From the NCBI RefSeq assembly GCF_001517625.2, contig NZ_LN999828.1, positions 326,303 through 390,302 on the forward strand: a stretch of 64,000 bases of DNA, in the 5' to 3' direction. Position 1 is the stretch's first letter, and every line of letters begins with the position of its first letter. Positions 32,410 through 41,837 of this stretch are shown here, piece after piece. This DNA is from Clostridium sp. AT4. GTDB taxonomy: Bacteria > Bacillota > Clostridia > Lachnospirales > Lachnospiraceae. A program made the position numbers and the translations under genes. Below the pieces are notes generated by a model. That model was given only the letters and a program-made list of their open reading frames with translations. It did no database searches and was not told the DNA's origin.

Positions 32410-33366
32410 ATGAAATGGAAGAAATTTACACTTACAACTACCACAGAGGCCGTAGATCTGGTCAGCAGTATGTTTGATGACATCGGGATCGAAGGAATTG
32501 AGATCGAGGATAATATTCCGCTTACAGAAAAAGAGACAAAGGGAATGTTCATCGATATCCTTCCGGAGCTTCCGCCGGACGAGGGCATTGCCAAAGTAAG
32601 CTTCTATCTGGATGATGATGCGGATGTGGCGGAAATGCTGAAAAAGGTCAATGAGGGACTGGACGAGCTGGCTTTATTTACCGATCTGGGAGCACGCACC
32701 ATTGAGGCTTCTGAAACAGAGGACAAGGACTGGATCAATAACTGGAAGCAGTATTTTAAGCCCTTTACCGTAGACCATATCCTGATCAAACCCACCTGGG
32801 AGCCTATCCCTGAGGAGCATAAAGACAAGCTTCTGGTTCAGATCGATCCCGGCACAGCCTTCGGCACGGGGATGCACGAAACCACCCAGCTTTGTATCCG
32901 CCAGCTGGAAAAGCACGTTCACGGACAGGCTGAGATTCTGGACGTGGGAACAGGCAGCGGCATTTTAGGCATTACAGCCTTAAAGCTGGGAGCAAAGGAG
33001 GTCTGGGGAACAGATCTGGATGAAAATGCCATTACGGCAGTGGGAGAGAATCTGGAGGCTAACTCCATTTCCAGCGACAGCTTCCATGTGCTTCAGGGAA
33101 ATATCATTGACGATCAGGCGGTAAAGGACTGGGCCGGATATGAGAAATACGATATCGTGGTTGCAAATATCCTTGCAGATGTAATTATTCTCCTTGTAGA
33201 TGAGATTCCGGCTCATCTGAAAAAAGGCGGATATTTTATCACCTCAGGAATTATCAATATGAAGGAAGAGGCAGTAAAGGCGGCCTTTGAGGCAAATCAG
33301 GAGCTGGAAGTAACCGAGATCACATATCAGGGCGAGTGGGTGTCTGTCACAGCCAGAAAGAAGTAA
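32410..33366 (+). CDS. prmA: Ribosomal protein L11 methyltransferase PrmA
   Basis: A 318-residue protein. It has the N-terminal substrate-binding domain (about 1-80), then the central QYFKPFTVDHILIKPTW and the methyltransferase DPGTAFGTGMHETT (about 145-160), LDVGTGSGILGI (about 177) and VANILADVI. PrmA methylates lysines and the N-terminus of L11. Start ATG at 32,410 has AGGAG eight bases upstream; an earlier ATG at 32,404 is too close to it. rsmE follows after three bases, as in many Firmicutes. Confidence 0.96.
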   Translation: MKWKKFTLTTTTEAVDLVSSMFDDIGIEGIEIEDNIPLTEKETKGMFIDILPELPPDEGIAKVSFYLDDDADVAEMLKKVNEGLDELALFTDLGARTIEASETEDKDWINNWKQYFKPFTVDHILIKPTWEPIPEEHKDKLLVQIDPGTAFGTGMHETTQLCIRQLEKHVHGQAEILDVGTGSGILGITALKLGAKEVWGTDLDENAITAVGENLEANSISSDSFHVLQGNIIDDQAVKDWAGYEKYDIVVANILADVIILLVDEIPAHLKKGGYFITSGIINMKEEAVKAAFEANQELEVTEITYQGEWVSVTARKK

Positions 33367-33369
33367 GAG

Positions 33370-34119
33370 ATGCATCATTTTTTTGCCGATCCGACCCAGG
33401 TGGCAGAGGATACCATCTTCATTACCGGGCCGGATGTAAACCATATGAAACATGTGCTCCGCATGAAGCCGGGGGAAGAAGTTTTGATCAGCGACGGCAC
33501 AGGCCGCGACTATACCTGTGAGGTAGAGGCCTTTGAGCCGGACCGGGCTGTGGTGAGAATCCATTCTGTCTGTGACAGCCGGATGGAGCTTCCTGCCGAG
33601 ATTTGGCTCTTTCAGGGCCTTCCAAAAGCAGATAAGATGGAACTTATCATCCAGAAGGCAGTGGAGCTGGGAGCTTCTGCCGTGGTTCCTGTTGCCACGA
33701 AAAATGCGGTGGTGCGGCTGGATGAAAAGAAGGCGCAGGCCAAGAAAAAGCGCTGGCAGGCCATTGCGGAAAGTGCAGCCAAGCAGTCAAAGCGCAGCCG
33801 GATCCCCCAGGTGGAGCTGGTGATGACCTTAAAAGAGGCATTTTCCTTTGTTCATGACAGGGAATTTGGCCTGTGCCTGATCCCATATGAGCAGGAAAAG
33901 GGGATGGACGCCATGAAGCAGGCTTTGGAGAAGATAGCTCCCGGCCAGAAAATTGCAGTATTTATCGGTCCGGAGGGGGGATTTGACGAAGGGGAGATCC
34001 GTCAGGCTCTTGAAATGGGCGTCTGTCCGGTGAGCCTTGGAAGCAGGATTTTGAGGACAGAGACAGCAGGGCTTGCCATTCTTTCGGTGCTTATGATGAA
34101 GCTGGAAGGGGCATTTTGA
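33370..34119 (+). CDS. rsmE: 16S rRNA U1498 N3-methyltransferase RsmE
   Basis: A 249-residue SPOUT-family enzyme. It begins MHHFFADPTQV and has an N-terminal PUA-like domain with DVNHMKHVLRMKPGEE, then the trefoil-knot C-terminal domain with IGPEGGFDEGE (about 198-208) and LGSRILRTETAGLA (about 222-235). It methylates N3 of U1498 in 16S rRNA. It is translationally close to prmA (three bases) and followed after 15 bases by a cysteine desulfurase gene. Confidence 0.97.
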   Translation: MHHFFADPTQVAEDTIFITGPDVNHMKHVLRMKPGEEVLISDGTGRDYTCEVEAFEPDRAVVRIHSVCDSRMELPAEIWLFQGLPKADKMELIIQKAVELGASAVVPVATKNAVVRLDEKKAQAKKKRWQAIAESAAKQSKRSRIPQVELVMTLKEAFSFVHDREFGLCLIPYEQEKGMDAMKQALEKIAPGQKIAVFIGPEGGFDEGEIRQALEMGVCPVSLGSRILRTETAGLAILSVLMMKLEGAF

Positions 34120-34134
34120 GAAAGGATCAGCAGT

Positions 34135-35289
34135 ATGGAAGTATATTTTGACAATTCAGCCACCACCAGGGTTTTAGATGAAGTAAAGGACCTGACGGTG
34201 AAGCTTATGACAGAGGATTACGGAAATCCATCTGCCCGCCACAGAAAGGGAATGGAGGCAGAGCAGTATGTAAAAAATGCCGCTTCCCAGATCGCAAAGA
34301 CCCTGAAGGTAAAGGAAAAGGAAATCCTTTTTACCTCCGGCGGTACGGAGTCCAACAATATGGCTCTGATCGGCACAGCCCTTGCCAACCAGAGGGCGGG
34401 AAAACACATCATCAGTACACGGATCGAGCATGCTTCCGTGTATCAGCCCCTGGCATTTTTAGAATCTCTTGGCTTTGAGGTGACTTATCTTTCCGTGGAC
34501 AGTGAGGGACACATTTCCTTAGAGGAACTGGAGCAGTCCATCCGTCCCGATACGATTCTTGTATCTGTGATGTATGTAAACAATGAAATCGGGGCTATTG
34601 AGCCCGTAGAAGAGATCGCATCTCTGGTACACGGAAAGGGAAAAAACATTATTTTCCATGTGGACGCTATCCAGGCTTATGGTAAAATAGTAATCCGGCC
34701 CAAGAAGCAGGGAATTGACCTTTTAAGCGTCAGCGGCCACAAGATCCACGGGCCAAAGGGCGTAGGTTTTCTCTATATAGATGAAAAGGTAAAGATTAAG
34801 CCCCTTCTTTACGGCGGCGGCCAGCAGAGGGATCTGCGCTCCGGCACGGAAAATGTTCCGGGTATTGCGGGTCTGGGGCTTGCCGCTCAGGAGATGTACC
34901 GGGATCATGAGGCTAAAATTGGGAAAATCACCGGTTTAAAGGATTATTTCATTGACCGTGCGTTGGAGCTTGAGGATGTAACCGTAAACAGCCAGAAGGG
35001 CGGTTTAAGCGCTCCCCAGATCGTCAGCCTAAGCTTTAAGGGCGTCCGCAGTGAGGTGCTTCTCCACGCCCTGGAGGATAAGGAAATCTATGTATCCTCA
35101 GGCTCTGCCTGCTCCTCCAATCACCCCGCTATCAGCGGCACCTTAAAGGCTGTGGGAGTAAAAAAGGAGCTTTTGGATTCTACCCTCCGGTTCAGCTTCG
35201 GCCTTTTTAACACAAAGGAAGAGATCGACTATTGCATGGATGTATTAAAGGAGCTGCTTCCGGTTTTGAGACGCTATTACAGAGCGTAG
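34135..35289 (+). CDS. Cysteine desulfurase, partner of ThiI (IscS/NifS-like)
   Basis: A 384-residue PLP enzyme. It has the N-terminal MEVYFDNSATT, the PLP-binding Lys in SVSGHKIHGPKG (about residue 202), and the catalytic Cys in YVSSGSACSSNHPAISG (about 325). It removes sulfur from L-cysteine. It is directly upstream of thiI (35 bases), as NifZ and ThiI in Bacillus subtilis, so its main role is likely sulfur donation for s4U in tRNA. The short active-site loop is like IscS/NifS class I enzymes. Confidence 0.96.
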   Translation: MEVYFDNSATTRVLDEVKDLTVKLMTEDYGNPSARHRKGMEAEQYVKNAASQIAKTLKVKEKEILFTSGGTESNNMALIGTALANQRAGKHIISTRIEHASVYQPLAFLESLGFEVTYLSVDSEGHISLEELEQSIRPDTILVSVMYVNNEIGAIEPVEEIASLVHGKGKNIIFHVDAIQAYGKIVIRPKKQGIDLLSVSGHKIHGPKGVGFLYIDEKVKIKPLLYGGGQQRDLRSGTENVPGIAGLGLAAQEMYRDHEAKIGKITGLKDYFIDRALELEDVTVNSQKGGLSAPQIVSLSFKGVRSEVLLHALEDKEIYVSSGSACSSNHPAISGTLKAVGVKKELLDSTLRFSFGLFNTKEEIDYCMDVLKELLPVLRRYYRA

Positions 35290-35324
35290 CTGTCAGTTTG
35301 TTCGTTGTTTAGAAAGAGGTATAT

Positions 35325-36506
35325 ATGCAGTATCAGTCATTTTTAATTAAATATGCGGAGATCGGCACCAAGGGCAAGAACCGCTTTATGTTTGAAGACG
35401 CCCTGATCAAGCAGATCCGTTTCGCCCTCCGGGAGGTAGACGGAAGCTTTGAGGTGACAAAGGAATCAGGACGCATCTATGTAACCGCTGAGGGCGATTA
35501 TGACTATGATGACACCATTGAGGCCTTAAAGCGGGTATTCGGTATCGCAGATATCTGCCCCATGGTGCAGATTGACGACAGGGATTATGAGAACCTGAAA
35601 AAACATGTGGTAGAGTATATGGATAAGGTCTACCCTGATAAGAACCTTACCTTTAAGGTGGTGGCAAGAAGAGGCGACAAGCGTTATCCTGTGTCCTCCG
35701 ACCAGATTAACCGTGATATGGGAGAGGCCATTCTTGAGGCGTTTCCTCAGATGCGCGTGGACGTGCACAACCCGGATGTGCTCCTGAGAGTGGAGATCCG
35801 CCAGAAGGTAAATATCTTTTCCCTGATGATCCCGGGGCCGGGTGGTATGCCTGTCGGCACCAACGGAAAGGCCATGCTTCTTCTTTCTGGCGGCATCGAC
35901 AGCCCGGTGGCAGGCTATATGATCGCAAAGAGAGGCGTAAAGATCGATGCGGTTTATTTCCATGCACCGCCTTACACCAGCGACCGTGCAAAGCAGAAGG
36001 TAGTAGATCTGGCCAAGCTGGTAGCCCGCTATTCAGGCCCCATGGATCTTCATGTGGTGAATTTTACGGATATTCAGCTGTATATTTATGAGAAATGCCC
36101 CCATGAGGAGCTTACCATCATCATGCGCCGCTATATGATGCGGATTGCTCAGGCTATTGCGGAAAAGAACGGAGCCATCGGCCTGATCACGGGAGAGAGC
36201 ATCGGGCAGGTAGCTTCTCAGACCCTACAGTCACTGGCAGCTACCAATGAGGTCTGCACTATGCCCGTATACCGTCCGGTGATCGGCTTTGACAAGCAGG
36301 AGATCGTGGACGTGTCAGAAAAGATCGGAACATATGAAACATCCATCCAGCCCTTTGAGGACTGCTGCACCATCTTTGTGGCAAAGCATCCGGTGACAAA
36401 GCCAAATATCAACGTGATCCGCAATTCCGAGCGCCATCTGGAGGAGAAGATAGACGAGCTTGTAAAAACAGCGCTGGAGACAACAGAGGTAATCCGCTGT
36501 CAGTAA
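35325..36506 (+). CDS. thiI: tRNA 4-thiouridine synthetase ThiI
   Basis: A 393-residue protein with an N-terminal ferredoxin-like/THUMP region (about 60-165) and a PP-loop ATPase with LLLSGGIDSPVAGY (about 185-198). The Cys pair in FEDCCTIFVAKHP (about 344) corresponds to the catalytic Cys344 of the E. coli enzyme. The rhodanese domain of the E. coli protein is absent, as in other Firmicutes, so the partner desulfurase must deliver sulfur directly. It makes s4U at position 8 of tRNA. Confidence 0.96.
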   Translation: MQYQSFLIKYAEIGTKGKNRFMFEDALIKQIRFALREVDGSFEVTKESGRIYVTAEGDYDYDDTIEALKRVFGIADICPMVQIDDRDYENLKKHVVEYMDKVYPDKNLTFKVVARRGDKRYPVSSDQINRDMGEAILEAFPQMRVDVHNPDVLLRVEIRQKVNIFSLMIPGPGGMPVGTNGKAMLLLSGGIDSPVAGYMIAKRGVKIDAVYFHAPPYTSDRAKQKVVDLAKLVARYSGPMDLHVVNFTDIQLYIYEKCPHEELTIIMRRYMMRIAQAIAEKNGAIGLITGESIGQVASQTLQSLAATNEVCTMPVYRPVIGFDKQEIVDVSEKIGTYETSIQPFEDCCTIFVAKHPVTKPNINVIRNSERHLEEKIDELVKTALETTEVIRCQ

Positions 36507-36520
36507 AAAAGGACGAAAAA

Positions 36521-36546
36521 ACGCCGCCTGCCAAAGCAGACGGCGT
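36521..36546. terminator. Bidirectional terminator between thiI and the HPr-like gene
   Basis: ACGCCG-CCTGC (36,521-36,531) pairs with GCAG-ACGGCGT (36,536-36,546). On the minus strand it is followed by a T-run (the A-run before 36,521), so it terminates the HPr-like gene best. Confidence 0.8.
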
Positions 36547-36569
36547 ATCCTGTTAAAAGCGCTGTTTCA

Positions 36570-36803
36570 TCAGTCGATGATGTAGGGAGCCAGTGTAGAT
36601 AAGATGTCCTCAACACTATTTTCAGCGTGGATATTTAAGTCGATGGGCTTGGAAAGATCCAGGCTGAAGATGCCCATGATGGACTTTGCATCGATCACAT
36701 ATCTTCCGGATACAAGATCAAAGTCAACATCAAATTTTGCCAGGTCATTTACAAAGGATTTGACCTTGTCAATGGAATTTAAGGAAATACGAACAGTTTT
36801 CAT
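36570..36803 (-). CDS. HPr-fold protein lacking the catalytic His15
   Basis: A 77-residue protein with the size and pattern of HPr, including KSIMGIFSLDLSKPIDL, which matches the Ser46 region (D/KSIMGVMSL) of HPr. The N-terminal region where HPr has GIHARPA reads LNSIDKVKSFVND, with no His. It cannot carry phosphate from EI in the usual way. The Ser of KSIMG may still be phosphorylated by HPr kinase, as in Crh, which would make it a regulatory protein. AGGAGGG lies upstream. Function is inferred, not known. Confidence 0.8.
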   Translation of the reverse strand: MKTVRISLNSIDKVKSFVNDLAKFDVDFDLVSGRYVIDAKSIMGIFSLDLSKPIDLNIHAENSVEDILSTLAPYIID

Positions 36804-36941
36804 ATTGAAGAACCCTCCTTGCGGTATGTATAATCTGATTTTATACTAAAGGAGAGACTCATAAAAGTCAATAGTGAGTTTGTATGAAAAAAACCGGAAC
36901 AAACTGTAAAAAGTTTAAACGGCAGGAAAGGAGATTAAGTT

Positions 36942-38315
36942 ATGCCGAAAGCGGCGTTTCACAATTTGGGCTGCAAGGTAAATGCCTATGAGACAGAGGC
37001 CATGCAGCAGCAGCTGGCACAGAGGGGCTATGAAATTGTCCCCTTTGATGAGAAGGCAGATGTATATATTATCAATACCTGCTCTGTCACCAATATCGCG
37101 GACCGGAAATCACGCCAGATGCTCCACCGGGCAAAAAAGCTCAATCCTCAGGCACTTGTGGTGGCAGCGGGATGTTATGTCCAGGTGGCCTCAGAGGAGC
37201 TTAAAAAGGATGCCAGTGTGGATCTGATCATTGGAAACAACAGAAAAGCAGAGCTGGCAGATATTCTGGATGCCCGTCTGGCAGAAAAAAATGAGGAAAA
37301 CAGGGTGTATGTGCTGGATATTGCCCATACCCACGAGTATGAGCGCCTTCATCTGGATCGTCTGGGAGGCCATACCAGGGCTTTTATCAAGGTACAGGAC
37401 GGCTGCAACCAGTTCTGCAGCTACTGCATCATCCCCTACGCCAGAGGAAGAGTCCGCAGCCGCAGCCATGAGGATGTGGCAGAGGAGGTAAAAGGACTGG
37501 TAGCAGGAGGGTATAAGGAAGTGGTCCTCACGGGAATCCACTTAAGTTCCTACGGCATTGAGCGCATGGAGGAAAATCCGGTGAGCCATGGCGACTGGAA
37601 CCACAGGGAGCTGCTGGCGCTGATAAAGGAAGTTCACGCCATCGAGGGGCTGGAGCGCATCCGTCTGGGATCTTTGGAGCCAAGGATCATTACCAGAGAA
37701 TTTGCAGAGGAGCTGGCAAAGCTTCCCAAGTTCTGCCCTCATTTCCATCTGTCTCTCCAGAGCGGCTGTGATGAGACCTTAAAACGCATGAACCGCCATT
37801 ATACCACAGAGGATTATGAGGCCAGATGCCGTCTGTTAAGAGAGGTCTTTGACCATCCGGCCATTACAACCGATGTAATCGTGGGCTTTCCGGGGGAAAC
37901 GGAGGAAGAATTTGCTCTCACAAAAGAGTATCTGGAACGGATCCATTTCTATGAGATGCATATTTTCAAATATTCCAGAAGAGAGGGTACAAAGGCAGCT
38001 GTGATGAAGGATCAGATCCCTGAATCTGTGAAGGCAGAGCGCAGCGACGTGCTCCTTTCTCTGGAAACGAAGATGTCTGAGGAATACAGAAAGCATTACG
38101 GGGATTCTGTACTTTCCGTACTGTTTGAGGAGATTACAGTCATAGACGGAAAGGAATATCTGACCGGCTATACGCCTCAGTATGTGAGGGCTGCCCTGCC
38201 TGTAACGGACAGGGAAATCTGCAGCCGCATGGCAGGAAATATCTTTGAAGTACAGGCGGAAGGCTTTGTAACAGATGAGGTTCTGCGGGTAAAATTGCAG
38301 GAAATAACTGTATAA
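36942..38315 (+). CDS. mtaB: tRNA (t6A37) methylthiotransferase MtaB
   Basis: A 457-residue radical-SAM enzyme. The N-terminal UPF0004 domain carries three iron-sulfur Cys in [26 protein letters not shown] and AAGCYVQ; the radical-SAM cluster is [19 protein letters not shown] (about 153-171), and a TRAM domain ends the protein. MtaB adds a methylthio group to t6A37 to give ms2t6A in tRNA-Lys. GGAAAGGAG precedes the start. It stands alone between the HPr-like and ireB genes. Confidence 0.96.
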   Translation: MPKAAFHNLGCKVNAYETEAMQQQLAQRGYEIVPFDEKADVYIINTCSVTNIADRKSRQMLHRAKKLNPQALVVAAGCYVQVASEELKKDASVDLIIGNNRKAELADILDARLAEKNEENRVYVLDIAHTHEYERLHLDRLGGHTRAFIKVQDGCNQFCSYCIIPYARGRVRSRSHEDVAEEVKGLVAGGYKEVVLTGIHLSSYGIERMEENPVSHGDWNHRELLALIKEVHAIEGLERIRLGSLEPRIITREFAEELAKLPKFCPHFHLSLQSGCDETLKRMNRHYTTEDYEARCRLLREVFDHPAITTDVIVGFPGETEEEFALTKEYLERIHFYEMHIFKYSRREGTKAAVMKDQIPESVKAERSDVLLSLETKMSEEYRKHYGDSVLSVLFEEITVIDGKEYLTGYTPQYVRAALPVTDREICSRMAGNIFEVQAEGFVTDEVLRVKLQEITV

Positions 38316-38351
38316 ATTAAACAAAAAACAGGGCAAATCAAAAATACTCTA

Positions 38352-38380
38352 TTGCCGAATGGGGAAATATAGGGTAGAAT
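38352..38380 (+). promoter_or_regulatory. Promoter of ireB
   Basis: TTGCCG (38,352-38,357) and TAGAAT (38,375-38,380) with a 17 bp spacer, 30 bases before the start codon of ireB. Confidence 0.65.
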
Positions 38381-38409
38381 ATAGAAGAATACTTAAAGGA
38401 CGTGATAAT

Positions 38410-38670
38410 ATGGGCAATATAAGAGAAACACAATATTTTCAGGCTGTTCAGGACAAAAAGATGGAAGTGAGCGATGTGCTGGAGCAGGTGTATATTGCCT
38501 TGACGGAAAAGGGCTATAACCCTGTAAATCAAATCGTGGGTTATATTATGTCCGGAGATCCCACTTATATCACCAGTCATAAGGGCGCCAGAAGCCTGAT
38601 CATGAAGGTGGAAAGAGATGAGATCCTGGAAGAGCTGATGGCTGTTTACATTGATGCCCGTCTGAAATAA
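38410..38670 (+). CDS. ireB: IreB family regulatory phosphoprotein (UPF0297)
   Basis: An 86-residue protein matching IreB/Yrz[21 protein letters not shown], then [20 protein letters not shown] and [16 protein letters not shown]. In Enterococcus, IreB is phosphorylated by the Ser/Thr kinase IreK and affects cephalosporin resistance. ATG at 38,410 was chosen, with AAGGA upstream; the usual protein length confirms it. ruvX and yrzB follow in the conserved order, after a 308-base structured gap. Confidence 0.95.
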   Translation: MGNIRETQYFQAVQDKKMEVSDVLEQVYIALTEKGYNPVNQIVGYIMSGDPTYITSHKGARSLIMKVERDEILEELMAVYIDARLK

Positions 38671-38732
38671 CAGTGCCGGTCAGACTGTGGCTGCAGGCGG
38701 ATACAGGCAGCACTTTGCTGCTTCGGATAAAA

Positions 38733-38955
38733 TACCGTCAGGAGACTGGGAACGGTCTCTTTGTTTGATGACGGTACAGTATAATACAGGAATATGAAAC
38801 GGTCATTTTCCTGCTGCAACGTCCATTGAGGTCTTCTAAAATGGGGAGCCTGATGGACGTTGTATTGTATATGGAAATAAAGCAGAGGAGGACGCTTTTT
38901 AAGTCCGCTCCTGCTTAAAAATGGCGGCTGCCAAAGCCGGAATCCGGCAGCTGCC
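38733..38955 (+). repeat. Four consecutive stem-loops with an internal -10, upstream of ruvX
   Basis: Inverted repeats lie one after another: TACCGTCA (38,733-38,740) with TGACGGTA (38,769-38,776), containing GAGAC/GTCTC; CAACGTCCAT (38,817-38,826) with ATGGACGTTG (38,853-38,862); AGCAGAGGAGGAC (38,881-38,893) with GTCCGCTCCTGCT (38,903-38,915); and GGCGGCTGCC (38,923-38,932) with GGCAGCTGCC (38,946-38,955). A TATAAT at 38,780-38,785 follows the first, so the other three would lie in the leader of ruvX. No gene was seen in the gap. Confidence 0.65.
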
Positions 38956-38978
38956 GTATAGATGTGGAGGAATTGAAT

Positions 38979-39449
38979 ATGAGAATCATGGGTCTTGATT
39001 ACGGCTCTAAGACTGTGGGAGTAGCAGTCTGCGATCCTTTAGGTATCACAGCCCAGACCGTGGAAACGATCACCCGCAAGGATGAGAATAAGCTGCGCCA
39101 GACCCTGGCCAGAATTGAAGCTCTGGCTTTAGAGTACGGGGTAGAACGGATCGTTCTTGGTTATCCTAAGAATATGAACAATACGCTGGGAGACCGGGCT
39201 AAAAAATCCGAGGAATTAAAAGAAGCCTTAGAGCGCAGGACAGGCCTTCCTGTGGTGCTTTGGGATGAACGTCTTACCACAGTGGCTGCAGAGCGCGTGC
39301 TGATGGAAAGCGGCGTGCGCAGAGAGCACAGAAAGGAATCTGTGGATCAGATCGCAGCTGCCATGATCTTACAGGGATATTTAGACCGCATGGCGATGGA
39401 ACAGAAAAAGGAAGAAACAGCCGGTGATATGCCGGAGAGCGGAGAATAA
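38979..39449 (+). CDS. ruvX: Holliday junction resolvase-like protein RuvX (YqgF)
   Basis: A 156-residue RNase H-fold protein with [18 protein letters not shown] at the N-terminus (first Asp), [10 protein letters not shown] in the middle, and [13 protein letters not shown] then [17 protein letters not shown] with the last Asp. It is an essential nuclease linked to pre-16S rRNA processing. ATG at 38,979 follows GGAGG at correct distance. The preceding 309 bases hold tandem stem-loops. yrzB follows after one base. Confidence 0.96.
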   Translation: MRIMGLDYGSKTVGVAVCDPLGITAQTVETITRKDENKLRQTLARIEALALEYGVERIVLGYPKNMNNTLGDRAKKSEELKEALERRTGLPVVLWDERLTTVAAERVLMESGVRREHRKESVDQIAAAMILQGYLDRMAMEQKKEETAGDMPESGE

Positions 39450-39450
39450 G

Positions 39451-39729
39451 ATGGAAGAAAGAACAGACTGCATTACCATGGTGACAGAGGATGGAGACGA
39501 GGTGGTGTTTTCCGTACTGGAGGAGACCAGGATCCATGGGAAGGATTACCTTCTTGTCACAGACGCCCCTGAGGATGAGGATGGAGAATGTTATATTTTA
39601 AAGGATGTATCCGGAGAACAGGAGCCGGATGCGGTTTATGAGTTTGTGGAAGACGACAGAGAACTTGACAGTGTAATGGGGATTTTTGAAGCCCTTTTGT
39701 CTGATGCAGATGTGGAAATTGAAAAGTAA
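39451..39729 (+). CDS. DUF1292 protein, YrzB family (UPF0473)
   Basis: A 92-residue very acidic protein with ITMVTEDGDEVVFSVLEE and DYLLVTDAPEDEDGE, matching DUF1292/YrzB. Its function is unknown, but it is conserved next to ruvX and ireB in Firmicutes. ATG at 39,451 is directly behind the ruvX stop, and the short GGAG there is its ribosome binding site. RNase J follows after 30 bases. Confidence 0.92.
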   Translation: MEERTDCITMVTEDGDEVVFSVLEETRIHGKDYLLVTDAPEDEDGECYILKDVSGEQEPDAVYEFVEDDRELDSVMGIFEALLSDADVEIEK

Positions 39730-39759
39730 AAATAAGGAAGAAAGATTGGAGGAATCAGT

Positions 39760-41805
39760 TTGAGTTTAGAAGAAAAAGAAAATGGAATCGAGCAGGAAAA
39801 TAATACGCCTGAACCAGCAGGGCATACAGGAGAAGCCGGTTCAGAAAACAGTGCGCCGGTAAAAAGACGCCCTCAGAACCGCCGGCCGGTTCAGAGAAGA
39901 ACGGCGAGACCGAAAAATACATCTGAAGAAGGAAGGAAGGCTGAGGGAGCGGAAAGTACGGTACAGACAGAAGGCGCACCGGAGGCCGCAGAAAAGAAGG
40001 AACAGAACAGACGGGCTCCCAGACGCCGCACTCCGGCTCCCAGACAGGGACAGGGTACCGGCAGAAGACAGGTTCCGGCTCCTTTAAGAAATACAGATGA
40101 GACAGCGGCAGCTCTTCCTGCAAAGCGCAGCACACGGGGAACAAAAAAGGACGGAAAAGGCAAGTTAAAGGTGATCCCCTTAGGCGGCTTAGAGCAGATC
40201 GGCATGAATATTACAGCCTTTGAATATGAGGATTCTATTATCGTAGTAGACTGCGGACTTGCCTTCCCGGGGGATGATATGCTGGGAATCGATCTGGTAA
40301 TCCCGGATGTGACCTATTTAAAACAGAATATTGACCGTGTAAAGGGCTTTGTGATCACCCATGGACATGAGGACCATATCGGTGCTCTTCCTTATATTTT
40401 ACAGCAGGTAAACGTGCCGGTTTACGGAACCAAGCTGACCATTGCGCTCATTGAACACAAGTTAAAAGAGCACAATCTGTTAAAGACCACCAGGCGCCGT
40501 GTGATGAAGCATGGCCAGTCTGTGAATCTGGGCTGCTTCCGGGTGGAATTTATAAAGACAAACCACAGTATTCAGGATGCGTCTGCTCTGGCGATTTTCT
40601 CACCGGTCGGCATTGTGCTCCACACCGGCGACTTTAAGATTGATTATACGCCTGTATTTGGCGATCCCATTGACCTGCAGCGCTTTGCAGAGCTGGGAAA
40701 GAAGGGCGTCCTTGCCATGATGGCAGACAGTACCAATGCCACCCGTCCCGGCTTTACCATGTCCGAGCGCAGCGTGGGAAAGACCTTTGATGCGATTTTC
40801 GCAGAGCATACGAATCACCGCATTATCGTGGCTACCTTTGCTTCCAATGTAGACCGTGTGCAGCAGGTAGTAAATACGGCTTATAAATATGGCAGAAAGG
40901 TAGTAGTGGAAGGCCGCAGCATGGTAACGATCATTGATATTGCCAGTGAGCTGGGATATATCAATATTCCCGACGGAACGCTCATTGACATTGACCAGCT
41001 GAAAAACTATCCGCCTGAGTCCACCGTGCTGATCACCACAGGAAGCCAGGGCGAGTCCATGGCCGCTCTGTCCCGCATGGCAGCCAGCATCCATAAGAAG
41101 GTGTCCATTATGCCGGGAGATGTGGTTGTATTAAGTTCCAGCCCTATTCCGGGAAATGAAAAAGCAGTGGCAAATGTGATCAATGAGCTTTCCACCAAGG
41201 GAGCCAAGGTGATCTGTCAGGATACTCATGTATCCGGCCATGCATGCCAGGAGGATTTAAAGCTGATCTACTCTCTGGTACATCCCAAGTTTGCCATTCC
41301 CGTACACGGCGAGTTCCGTCACAGGGTTGCGCAGAAGGAACTGGCAGAGTATATGGGCGTTGCCAAGGATAACGCGATCCTGGTTAATTCAGGCGATGTA
41401 GTGGCTCTGGATGAGGACAGCTGTCAGGTGATCGACCATGTGACAGCAGGCGGTATTCTGGTAGACGGTCTGGGTGTAGGCGATGTGGGAAATATTGTCC
41501 TGCGTGACCGTCAGAATCTGGCTCAGAATGGTATTATCGTGGTAGTGCTTACGCTGGAGAAACATTCCAACCAGCTGCTTTCGGGGCCGGATATCGTATC
41601 CAGAGGCTTTGTCTATGTACGGGAGTCTGAGGATCTTTTAGAGGAGGCCCACAATATCGTGGCGAGCGCAGTAGAGGACTGCTTAGACCGCCATGTAAGC
41701 GACTGGGGCAAGATCAAGAATATCATCAAGGACAGCTTAAGCGAGTTTTTATGGAAGCGCATGAAGCGCAATCCCATGATTCTTCCGATTATTATGGAAG
41801 TATAG
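39760..41805 (+). CDS. rnj: Ribonuclease J with long basic N-terminal extension
   Basis: A 681-residue protein. From about residue 132 it is RNase J: LKVIPLGGLEQIGMNITAFE, metal site THGHEDHIGALPY (about 199-211), LHTGDFKIDYTP, beta-CASP VDRVQQVV and SGHACQEDL, and the C-terminal domain. It is a 5'-3' exonuclease and endonuclease for mRNA decay and rRNA maturation. The first 130 residues are extra, rich in Arg, Pro, Glu and Gln, likely disordered and RNA-binding; the usual length is about 555. The start is TTG at 39,760, with GGAGG seven bases upstream. Confidence 0.95.
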   Translation: MSLEEKENGIEQENNTPEPAGHTGEAGSENSAPVKRRPQNRRPVQRRTARPKNTSEEGRKAEGAESTVQTEGAPEAAEKKEQNRRAPRRRTPAPRQGQGTGRRQVPAPLRNTDETAAALPAKRSTRGTKKDGKGKLKVIPLGGLEQIGMNITAFEYEDSIIVVDCGLAFPGDDMLGIDLVIPDVTYLKQNIDRVKGFVITHGHEDHIGALPYILQQVNVPVYGTKLTIALIEHKLKEHNLLKTTRRRVMKHGQSVNLGCFRVEFIKTNHSIQDASALAIFSPVGIVLHTGDFKIDYTPVFGDPIDLQRFAELGKKGVLAMMADSTNATRPGFTMSERSVGKTFDAIFAEHTNHRIIVATFASNVDRVQQVVNTAYKYGRKVVVEGRSMVTIIDIASELGYINIPDGTLIDIDQLKNYPPESTVLITTGSQGESMAALSRMAASIHKKVSIMPGDVVVLSSSPIPGNEKAVANVINELSTKGAKVICQDTHVSGHACQEDLKLIYSLVHPKFAIPVHGEFRHRVAQKELAEYMGVAKDNAILVNSGDVVALDEDSCQVIDHVTAGGILVDGLGVGDVGNIVLRDRQNLAQNGIIVVVLTLEKHSNQLLSGPDIVSRGFVYVRESEDLLEEAHNIVASAVEDCLDRHVSDWGKIKNIIKDSLSEFLWKRMKRNPMILPIIMEV

Positions 41806-41837
41806 CCTTTGATATACAGCAGGAGGAGTGACAGGCC

